Source of the DNA: JAITWN01 sp034002745
GTDB taxonomy: Bacteria; Pseudomonadota; Gammaproteobacteria; SZUA-140
Length of the DNA stretch: 64,000 bases
Direction: 5' to 3'
Assembly (NCBI GenBank): GCA_034002745.1
Contig: JAVEZY010000003.1
Coordinates: 79,546-143,545 of the forward strand
A model generated the notes under the pieces. That model worked only from the letters and a program-made list of their open reading frames with translations, ran no database searches and was not told the DNA's origin. Position numbers and translations under genes: made by a program. Positions 57,546-64,000 of this stretch are shown piece by piece; the first letter of the stretch is position 1; each line of letters opens with the position of its first letter.

Positions 57546-59039
57546 TCAGTGCCTCTTGCCGCGCTTCATCAGGAACTCCACCAGCAGCGGCACCGGTCGT
57601 CCGGTCGCGCCCTTGGCGTTGCCGGAGCGCCAGGCAACGCCGGCGATATCGAGGTGGGCCCAGGGGTACTTCTCCGCGAAGCGCGCCAGGAAGCAGGCTG
57701 CGGTGATGGTGCCGGCCTCGCGTCCGCCGACGTTCGACATGTCGGCGAAATTGCTCTTGAGCTGCTCCTGATAGTCATCCCACAGCGGCAGTTCCCAGGC
57801 CCGGTCGCCGGTGTCCTCGCCCGCCTGACGCAGTTCGCCGACCAGATCGGCATCGTTGCCGAGCAGGCCCGCGGCATGCTTGCCGAGCGCGATCACGCAG
57901 GCGCCGGTCAGGGTGGCGACGTCGACCACCGCCGCGGGCTTGAAGCGCTCGCCGTAGGTCAGCGTATCGCACAGGATCAGGCGGCCTTCGGCGTCGGTGT
58001 TCAGGATCTCAACGGTCTTGCCGGAGAGCGTCGTCACCACGTCTCCCGGCTTGGTGGCGTTGCCGTCAGGCAGGTTTTCGCAGGTCGGCACCAGTGCGAC
58101 GACATTGATCGGCAGTTTGAGCTGCGCGATAGCGGCGATCGCGCCCAGGACCGAAGCCGCGCCGCACATGTCGTACTTCATCTCGTCCATCGCCGCGGCG
58201 GGCTTGATGGAGATGCCGCCGGAGTCGAAAGTGATGCCCTTGCCGACCAGGACCAGCGGCGCAGCATTGCGCCGACCTCCGTTCCAGGCGAGCTCGATCA
58301 GCTGCGGCGGCTGGCGGCTGCCGCGCGCGACCGCGAGCAGGGCGCCCATCTTGAGCCGCGCCATGTCCTTCTCCTGCAGGACCTTCACCCGCAGACGCTC
58401 ATCGCCGGCGGCGATCCGGCGGGCTTCGCTTGCCAGGTGGGACGGGGTGCAGACGTTCGGCGGCAGGTTGCCGAGGTTCTTTGCCAGCTCCACGCCGGTA
58501 TTGACCGCCTTGCCCACGCGCACGGCCTCGCGCGCGGGACGCACATCGGCGGCGTCGTTGACGTTGATATGCAGGCGGTTCAGCCGACCCCGCGTTTCCT
58601 TCTTGTCCGGGCCATGCTCGAAACGATAGAGGGTGTCGGCGGTGGCTTCGACGATCTGGCGCACCTTCCAGGCGGTGTCTCGATCACGCACCGGAATCTC
58701 GGCCAGGCAGCACAGCGCGTCCTTCACCGCCGCGCCGCGCAGGGCGGTGGCCATGCCACGCACCACCTTGCGAAACGCGGTATCCGCGAGTTCCTTGTCC
58801 TCGCCGCAGTCCACCAGCAGGATGCGCTCACATGCCACACCCTTCACGTCATAGAGCCACAGCGTGTTGCCCGCGCCCGGCTTCATGTCGCCACGCTTCA
58901 AAACGTTTACAATGGTGCCGCCTGCGGCCTTGTCGAGCGCGGCGGCGGAGTCGCCCGGCCGGCGCGCCCCGCTGACGGCGACGACGATGCAGGCGGATCG
59001 TTGCCCGGCGACAGGGGCATTTTTGACGGTGAATTCCAT
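57546..59039 (-). CDS. pepA: Cytosol aminopeptidase (leucyl aminopeptidase)
   Basis: PepA is a manganese/zinc M17 aminopeptidase that also binds DNA as a recombination and regulatory protein in E. coli. 497 residues (503 in E. coli). Metal and catalytic motifs are GKGITFDSGGISIKP, MKYDMCGAASV and EILNTDAEGRLIL. The ATG at 59039 has TGGAG upstream. It is divergent from lptF, the classic arrangement. Confidence 0.95.
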   Translation of the reverse strand: MEFTVKNAPVAGQRSACIVVAVSGARRPGDSAAALDKAAGGTIVNVLKRGDMKPGAGNTLWLYDVKGVACERILLVDCGEDKELADTAFRKVVRGMATALRGAAVKDALCCLAEIPVRDRDTAWKVRQIVEATADTLYRFEHGPDKKETRGRLNRLHINVNDAADVRPAREAVRVGKAVNTGVELAKNLGNLPPNVCTPSHLASEARRIAAGDERLRVKVLQEKDMARLKMGALLAVARGSRQPPQLIELAWNGGRRNAAPLVLVGKGITFDSGGISIKPAAAMDEMKYDMCGAASVLGAIAAIAQLKLPINVVALVPTCENLPDGNATKPGDVVTTLSGKTVEILNTDAEGRLILCDTLTYGERFKPAAVVDVATLTGACVIALGKHAAGLLGNDADLVGELRQAGEDTGDRAWELPLWDDYQEQLKSNFADMSNVGGREAGTITAACFLARFAEKYPWAHLDIAGVAWRSGNAKGATGRPVPLLVEFLMKRGKRH

Positions 59040-59165
59040 AGTGGCTCCACGCGAGAAAGAGGATTCGGGAACGTCGCGACCGCGCTGGCGACGCGGGGCG
59101 GACATTTCCGGGAAGTGTACCGTAAAGCCCGGTCTTTGCCATCCACCGCCGGAGCGCGGCCTTTC
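59040..59165. promoter_or_regulatory. Divergent pepA/lptF control region
   Basis: The 126-base region between the pepA and lptF starts must carry promoters in both directions. No hexamer pair stands out by eye. GGAG near 59151 probably serves lptF. Confidence 0.4.
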
Positions 59166-60266
59166 GTGATCATCGATCGTTACATCATCCGCGAAATCCT
59201 GTTTACCCTGCTGGCCGTAATCGCGGTACTGCTGGTGATCTTCATCAGCAATCGCTTCATCCGCTACATGGCGGAGCTCAGTGGCGGCGCAGTCGATGGC
59301 GGTGCGCTGCTCGCGGTGGTCGCGCTGAAAACGCTCGGCGCCATGGTGATCATTCTCCCGCTCGCGCTGTTCATGGCGGTGCTGCTTGCCTTCAGCCGCC
59401 TGTACAAGGACAGCGAGATGACGGCGCTGACGGCCGCCGGTGTGTCCACGCGGCGGATCTATCGTCCCGTGCTGATGCTTGCGGCCGGCGTGGCGGCCGT
59501 GGTGGCAGGGATATCGTTCTGGCTCGGTCCCTGGGCCGAGGAGCGCAGCTATCAGATGCGCGACGAACAGCAGTCTCGCGCGGAGATCGCGAGCGCGGCG
59601 CCCGGGCGCTTCGTCCGCTTCAGCGGCTCGCAGGGCGTGTTCTACTTCCGCAGCCTGTCGCGGGACGGTGAGATCATGCACGAGGTGTTCGTGCGTCAGC
59701 GCCGGAACGGGGGAGAGGAGCTGGTGCTTTCCGCCGAGCGCGCCTCCGCCAGCGAGGATTCCAAGGGCGAGCGCTACATGGTGTTCGAGAACGGCTATCG
59801 CTACGAAGGGCGTCCCGGGAACGCCGAATTCCGCATCGTATCCTTTCGCGAGCACAGCGTGCGCATGGAGCGGCCGGAGATCCGGCCCGCACAGCGCAAG
59901 CAGAAGGCGCGCCCCACGGCCGCGCTGGGCTTCGCCGATGCCGCGGACGTGGCAGAGCTGCAGTGGCGGATATCAATGCCGCTTTCGGTGCTGGTCCTGG
60001 CGCTTCTCGCCGTGCCGCTCAGCCGCACCAATCCGCGCCAGGGCAGGTATGCCAAGCTGTTCGTCGCCGTGCTCGTCTACCTGCTCTACAACAATCTGCT
60101 TGGCATGGCGAACTCCTGGACCGCGCGTGGCGCCGTTCCGGGAGTGATCGGCATGTGGTGGGTTCATCTCCTCATGCTCGCCGGAGCCTGGCTGCTGTTC
60201 GCGCGGCAGTATGGCGCCGCATGGGCCCTTTCGCGCATGCGGATATGGGGGGGCGTGCGAACGTGA
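59166..60266 (+). CDS. lptF: LPS export permease LptF
   Basis: LptF, with LptG and LptB2, lifts lipopolysaccharide from the inner membrane toward the Lpt bridge. 366 residues (366 in E. coli): three N-terminal transmembrane helices (YIIREILFTLLAVIAVLLVI; GAMVIILPLALFMAVLLAF; LMLAAGVAAVVAGISFWLG), a periplasmic beta-jellyroll domain to about 265, and three C-terminal helices. GTG start at 59166. Its TGA overlaps the GTG of lptG. Confidence 0.93.
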   Translation: MIIDRYIIREILFTLLAVIAVLLVIFISNRFIRYMAELSGGAVDGGALLAVVALKTLGAMVIILPLALFMAVLLAFSRLYKDSEMTALTAAGVSTRRIYRPVLMLAAGVAAVVAGISFWLGPWAEERSYQMRDEQQSRAEIASAAPGRFVRFSGSQGVFYFRSLSRDGEIMHEVFVRQRRNGGEELVLSAERASASEDSKGERYMVFENGYRYEGRPGNAEFRIVSFREHSVRMERPEIRPAQRKQKARPTAALGFADAADVAELQWRISMPLSVLVLALLAVPLSRTNPRQGRYAKLFVAVLVYLLYNNLLGMANSWTARGAVPGVIGMWWVHLLMLAGAWLLFARQYGAAWALSRMRIWGGVRT

Positions 60267-61327
60267 AGCTCCTGGATGCGCTCATCGGCAAGACGGTCAT
60301 CGGCGGCACGCTGCTGGTCCTGGCGGTGTTGCTCGCGCTGTTCGTGTTCATCGAATTCGTCTCCGAGTTCGACCGCATCGGACAAGGCGAGTACACGGCG
60401 TGGATGGCGTTCAAGTACGTTCTGTTCAGCGTGCCGCGCCTCGCCTATGAGCTGATGCCCCTGGCGGCGCTGCTCGGCAGTCTCATCGGTCTCGGTCTGC
60501 TCGCCAGCAACAATGAGCTCACCGCGATGCGGGCCTGCGGCGTCTCGGTGGGACGCATCGCCTGGGCCGCGGTCAAGGCGGGAATCCTGCTGGTGCTGTT
60601 CGCCGTCTGGCTGGGCGAGGGAGTCGTTGCCACCGCCGAAGACTACGCGGCCAACGCGCGGGCGACGGCACTGTCGGGTTCGAGCGCGCTGCGCACCCAG
60701 TCCGGGTTCTGGACCCGTGAAGGAGATGCCTTCGTCAACGTGCGCGCGGTCGAGCCCGGGCCGACTCTCTCCGCCATTGTCATCTACGAGTTCGATGGTG
60801 ATCGCGCCCTGCAGCGCATGATGCGGGCGAAGAGCGCGACGCACGAGGAGGGCCGCTGGGTGCTGCATGATGTGTCCAGCAGCGTCATCGGGCCGGGGGG
60901 CGTGGAACGTGTCCGCGAGAAGCGGACCGAATGGGCGCTGCGACTGGATCCCGAGCTGCTGGATCTGGTCGCGGTGCAGCCGGAGAGCCTGTCCATCGTC
61001 GGGTTGCACCGCTACATGGGGTACCTGCGCGACAATTCACTGGAGACCTCTCGCTACGAGATCGAGTTCTGGACCAAGGTGATGCTGCCGCTGGCAAGCG
61101 GCGTGATGGTGTTTGCGGCGCTGCCATTCGTCTTTGGCCCCCTGCGCTCGGTAGGCATCGGCCAGCGCATGCTGGTCGGTGTGCTCACCGGACTCGGCTT
61201 CTATCTCCTCAATCAGGCGGCGGCGGAGTTCGGTCTCGCCTTCGGCCTGAATGCCATGCTGGTCGGTTTCGCGCCGACGCTGTTACTGCTGGCGGTCAGC
61301 CTGGTGTTGATGCGCCGCCTCGTCTGA
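60263..61327 (+). CDS. lptG: LPS export permease LptG
   Basis: Partner of LptF. 354 residues (360 in E. coli), the same six-helix plus jellyroll layout: N-terminal helices (VIGGTLLVLAVLLALFVFIE; YELMPLAALLGSLIGLGLLA), the coupling-helix segment NNELTAMRACGVSVGRI that contacts LptB, a jellyroll domain, and three C-terminal helices. GTG start overlapping the lptF stop by four bases. No other Lpt genes are adjacent. Confidence 0.93.
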   Translation: MKLLDALIGKTVIGGTLLVLAVLLALFVFIEFVSEFDRIGQGEYTAWMAFKYVLFSVPRLAYELMPLAALLGSLIGLGLLASNNELTAMRACGVSVGRIAWAAVKAGILLVLFAVWLGEGVVATAEDYAANARATALSGSSALRTQSGFWTREGDAFVNVRAVEPGPTLSAIVIYEFDGDRALQRMMRAKSATHEEGRWVLHDVSSSVIGPGGVERVREKRTEWALRLDPELLDLVAVQPESLSIVGLHRYMGYLRDNSLETSRYEIEFWTKVMLPLASGVMVFAALPFVFGPLRSVGIGQRMLVGVLTGLGFYLLNQAAAEFGLAFGLNAMLVGFAPTLLLLAVSLVLMRRLV

Positions 61328-61446
61328 CGTCGTTGGCCGGCGACGCGCCGGCGCCACACTCGATTGACGATTCACAATGTTCGATCCGGGCAATGGCGCG
61401 AGCATGGAACTCCAATGCGAGCGTCATCCTGCAAAGGAGGGAGTCC

Positions 61447-62403
61447 ATGGACATCTTCGAGCACGCAAGGAGCCATCATCGGCGCGCCGTGGACCTGCTC
61501 GATGAACTCCGCTCCTCGCATGATCCCAGCCGGTGTCGCGACGGCTTCTCGCGTCTGCAGGATGAATTGCGCGCGCATGAGCAGGTCGAGACGGATCTGC
61601 TCTATCCGGTGCTGCGCGAACGAGCGCATATGCCGATGGAGATCGGTGGCCTGCTGAGCGAGCACACGCGGATCAAGGCGCTGTGCGCACGCATCGCGGC
61701 CGCGCAGCCCTGCGGCGAGCAGTGGCGTGAAGCGGTGGAGGCTCTTGCCTCCAGTCTCGGCCGCCATGTGGCCGACGAGGAGGAAGGGGTTTTCCCCCGG
61801 GCGCGTGACCTGGTGGACGATGCCACGCTGAATGAAATTTCGGCGGCCGCGGATCATGCGGCCGCGGACAGCGGCTCGAGGAAGGAATCCGTGAAGGACC
61901 GGTCACAGGACGCCGCCAGCGCGGTGAGACAGCCTGCCCGCGAGGTTGGCGCAGGCGTCGGACGCATGCGCGAGGATGCGGAACGCAGGTTCGTGTCCCT
62001 GCTCTCCGAGCAGGGGCGCATGGTGGCCGGACAGGGACACGAGTTCGCCGCAGCGCTGCGCGAAACGGGCGAGAATCTGCAGCGACGTGAGGTCGCTGGC
62101 GGGCTGGCGGGCTATGTCGTCGGCGCCGCCGACGACATCGACGAGTGGATGAAGCGGCTCGAGCATGAGGATCCTCGCCATCTGCTGTCCATGCTCGACG
62201 ATGCGGCGCGGCGCAACCCGACCCTGGTGTTCGGCGGCGCGCTCGGCGTCGGCTTCCTGCTGTCGCGATTCATGCGCAGTTCCGGCGAGCGGGCGGATGC
62301 GTCCGATGTGCAGAGTCCGGGAGAGTGGGGCGCGGAGTACGAGCGCGTCGATCAGAACATCGGCATGGAAGCCGGTATGCGTGACTTCGGGAGCGAGCCA
62401 TGA
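61447..62403 (+). CDS. Hemerythrin-domain protein with YqjD/DUF883-like membrane tail
   Basis: A 318-residue protein. Residues about 1-130 form a hemerythrin HHE domain: HARSHHRRAVDLLDEL, RAHEQVETDLLYPVL, EHTRIKALC and GRHVADEEEGVFPRARD supply the His and Glu metal ligands. The middle is a polar, helical linker. Near residues 255-280 a hydrophobic segment ARRNPTLVFGGALGVGFLLS resembles the C-terminal anchor of ElaB/YqjD proteins that bind ribosomes to the membrane. A good AAGGAGG precedes the ATG. The next start overlaps the stop. The combination is unusual, and its role is unknown. Confidence 0.75.
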   Translation: MDIFEHARSHHRRAVDLLDELRSSHDPSRCRDGFSRLQDELRAHEQVETDLLYPVLRERAHMPMEIGGLLSEHTRIKALCARIAAAQPCGEQWREAVEALASSLGRHVADEEEGVFPRARDLVDDATLNEISAAADHAAADSGSRKESVKDRSQDAASAVRQPAREVGAGVGRMREDAERRFVSLLSEQGRMVAGQGHEFAAALRETGENLQRREVAGGLAGYVVGAADDIDEWMKRLEHEDPRHLLSMLDDAARRNPTLVFGGALGVGFLLSRFMRSSGERADASDVQSPGEWGAEYERVDQNIGMEAGMRDFGSEP

Positions 62404-62822
62404 GCCGATTGATGGAAGAGGAATCGCGGCGCATCGAGCGCGCGGACGGAGCCGGCGTGAAGGAGATGGTGTCGGATCTCCTGCGTCATGGCGTGACCCT
62501 GATGCAGAACGAGATGCAGCTGGTGAAGGCCGAGCTGTCGGAGAAAGTGTCGCAGGCGGGTGCGGGAGCGACCTCCCTGGTGCTCGCGGCGATACTCGGC
62601 AACGCCGCGCTCATCGTTCTGCTCGCGGCGGCGACGCTGGGGCTGGCCGAGGTGATGGAAGGATGGCTGGCGGCGCTCATCGTCGGGGCGCTTGCCGCCA
62701 TCGTGGCGTTCGTCTTCTTCGCCATGGGAAGGAAGAAGCTGCGCGCGGACAATCTCGCCCCGCGCGCCAGTGTCGAATCACTGCGAGAGGATGCGCGCAT
62801 CGTTGGAGGGCACCTGCGATGA
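62400..62822 (+). CDS. Holin-X/YqjE-like membrane protein
   Basis: A 140-residue protein of the Holin-X (PF07332) superfamily, as in E. coli YqjE. An N-terminal amphipathic helix (VSDLLRHGVTLMQNEMQLVK) is followed by two transmembrane helices, SLVLAAILGNAALIVLLAAAT and AALIVGALAAIVAFVFFAMG. Despite the name it is not phage-derived here. Middle gene of a three-gene coupled unit, overlapping both neighbours by four bases. Confidence 0.8.
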   Translation: MSRLMEEESRRIERADGAGVKEMVSDLLRHGVTLMQNEMQLVKAELSEKVSQAGAGATSLVLAAILGNAALIVLLAAATLGLAEVMEGWLAALIVGALAAIVAFVFFAMGRKKLRADNLAPRASVESLREDARIVGGHLR

Positions 62823-63718
62823 GGGCCGATCACGAGAACCTGAGGGCGCCGGACGATGCCGATGTCTACGAAGCGGAACGTTATGTCGAAGCCAGTCGGG
62901 CGGCATTCGATGACACCCTGACGCGATTGCAGCGACGCATATCGGTGGAAGGGATCGCGGACTCGGCGCTCGACAGTCTGCGCCATGGGAGCGGTGCCCG
63001 GTTTGGCCGGAATCTCAGGGAGTCGGTGGTGCGCAATCCGCTGCCGGTTACGGTCAGCGTGCTGGGCATGGCATGGACCGCGCTGGCGGAACGATATCCG
63101 CCAAGTGGCGGCGGGGACGGGCGCCGGTCGGTCCGTCGATTGAAGGAAGCGGGTGCCGAAGGCGCGGATCGTTTGCGCAGCAGCGCCCGCGAGTGGATGG
63201 AGCAGGGTCGCAGCGGTGCTTACGCGGCGCGCTCGCGCATGCAGCAGTGGCGAGGCGCCGCGGCGGAACGCTCGCAGGAATCAGTGCAGCGCGTGCGGAT
63301 TTTCTCGCATGAGCATCCTCTGATCGTCGCCGGCGCCGGCTTGACGTTGGGTGCCGTCATGGCGGCCCTGCTCCCGCCCACGAGGGCGGAGGATCAGCGG
63401 CTCGGAGGAATGCGCGACGCCATGCTCGAGGATGTGCAGAGCGGGATGGAGCATGAGACCCGCAGTGGAAAGAACGAGCGGCGCGCTCGCGAACGACAGT
63501 CGGGAGCGGAGGCCGGGCGCAGGGAATCGGGTCCCAAAATGGAGGCAAGCGAACGCACACCGGCCGCGGAAAGACGTCCGGCGGAAGCGGTAGCCTATCC
63601 GCCGCGCCAGGAAGCCCTCGAAGAAAGCGTGGGACGAATCGACGTGCCAGTGGGCTCGGACCAGGGTCCGGAAACCCAGGCGCCGCCGCCTGGCAGCCAG
63701 GATGAGATGAGGCCGTGA
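62819..63718 (+). CDS. DUF3618/YqjD-like membrane protein
   Basis: A 299-residue protein. The N-terminal part (YVEASRAAFDDTLTRLQRRI) resembles DUF3618. Two weakly hydrophobic segments, VVRNPLPVTVSVLGMAWTAL near residue 70 and HEHPLIVAGAGLTLGAVMAA near 165, look like YqjD-type membrane anchors. The C-terminal 100 residues are low-complexity, rich in Glu, Arg, Ala and Pro. ATG 62819 overlaps the previous stop. Likely works with the two genes upstream at the inner membrane; function unknown. Confidence 0.65.
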   Translation: MRADHENLRAPDDADVYEAERYVEASRAAFDDTLTRLQRRISVEGIADSALDSLRHGSGARFGRNLRESVVRNPLPVTVSVLGMAWTALAERYPPSGGGDGRRSVRRLKEAGAEGADRLRSSAREWMEQGRSGAYAARSRMQQWRGAAAERSQESVQRVRIFSHEHPLIVAGAGLTLGAVMAALLPPTRAEDQRLGGMRDAMLEDVQSGMEHETRSGKNERRARERQSGAEAGRRESGPKMEASERTPAAERRPAEAVAYPPRQEALEESVGRIDVPVGSDQGPETQAPPPGSQDEMRP

Positions 63719-63953
63719 GCGACCAGGCCGAGGATCTGTCGCCCCCGCAAGCCGGCCATCATCGCGGTTCGATTCGAGACGTCGACCGAAACCGGATGAT
63801 GGAAATATGATCAAGAATCAGGGTGTTGGGTCATTTCTCCGGACGCCTGTTCCGGATCCCGGAGCTTCGGTTGTCGCTCTTTCCAAGTCATCGGTCGCGA
63901 AGGCGGGAGACACATCCGGTGGAAGATGGCGAATGCCATGCCGACGGCTGAGA
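63719..63953. other. Intergenic region before tRNA-Glu
   Basis: The 235-base spacer holds no recognised gene. A 31-codon GTG frame overlapping the previous stop (63715-63810) has no supporting homology. No terminator was seen. Confidence 0.4.
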
Positions 63954-64000
63954 TGGCGCTCTCTAGGGGAATCGAACCCCTGTTCCCGCCGTGAGAGGGC
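63954..64000 (-). tRNA. tRNA-Glu (CTC), 5' part outside the window
   Basis: Minus-strand 3' portion of a tRNA: anticodon loop CTCTCAC (anticodon CTC), the anticodon stem end GGCGG, T arm AGGGGTTCGATTCCCCT, and encoded CCA at 63954-63956. The layout matches E. coli tRNA-Glu except for CTC replacing TTC. The 5' half is cut off at the window end. Confidence 0.85.

Noticed and set aside
57549..59165. Long plus-strand frame running opposite pepA into lptF
   Set aside because: The part before 59166 is antisense to pepA; the real lptF begins at the GTG at 59166 with its first membrane helix.
62400..62822. Possible phage holin, suggesting a prophage remnant
   Set aside because: The family name is historical; context and relatives (YqjE) indicate a chromosomal membrane protein, and no other phage genes are nearby.
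63715..63810. 31-residue GTG frame overlapping the last membrane gene
   Set aside because: Too short, no homology recognised, and no ribosome binding site at suitable spacing.

Overview
The window is GC-rich, tightly packed chromosomal DNA from a Gammaproteobacterium. Evidence for this is a gammaproteobacterial S10/spc/alpha ribosomal super-operon, the tRNA-Tyr/Gly/Thr-tuf unit, release factor 3, lptFG divergent from pepA-holC-valS, dapA-bamC-purC order, and lipid A biosynthesis (lpxA). The genus cannot be fixed from sequence alone. The sequence is a draft assembly: a run of exactly 100 N lies at 46939-47038 between two identical 127-bp blocks.

Layout. 1-4935: end of a sensor kinase coupled to a VanY-type peptidase, an lpxA homologue, a TPR/outer-membrane barrel protein, an HPF/RaiA-family protein and a methyltransferase. 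4988-8817: the most distinctive locus, a complete ncgA-ncgB-ncgC-nirK operon (two-domain multicopper oxidase, diheme and monoheme cytochromes c, copper nitrite reductase) divergent from nsrR, with NsrR-like operators between them. This is the arrangement known from nitrifiers such as Nitrosomonas europaea. 8918-14384: small housekeeping genes, a Slt lytic transglycosylase, a lysine-tailed HU protein and mazG. 14478-30049: three tRNAs, tuf and the whole S10-spc-alpha ribosomal block through rpoA-rplQ. The str/rpoBC block normally found between the two tuf copies is missing at the tuf junction, which suggests repeat collapse in the assembly or an unusual rearrangement.

30207-43562: a SAM hydrolase-family protein, a peroxiredoxin, dapA, a miniature BamC, purC, purL, an FKBP isomerase, a diguanylate cyclase, prfC and arfB. 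43881-47805: aquaporin, a methyltransferase, an Old Yellow Enzyme, a glyoxalase-fold gene broken only by the scaffold gap, and an ICMT-like methyltransferase. 47857-50877: a formaldehyde detoxification operon (frmR-frmA-fghA, then tpm) behind a textbook FrmR-type operator. 50906-53128: DUF488, SIMPL, truncated globin and DUF3455 genes. 53167-61327: valS, holC and pepA with divergent lptF-lptG; a low-GC methyltransferase gene sits between holC and valS. 61447-63718: a three-gene membrane module headed by a hemerythrin-domain protein with a YqjD-like tail. The window ends inside a tRNA-Glu on the minus strand.

Functionally, the notable themes are reactive nitrogen handling (NsrR, NirK, Ncg proteins), formaldehyde removal, envelope construction (LpxA, LptFG, BamC, Slt) and translation. 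No insertion sequences, prophage or CRISPR arrays were seen.
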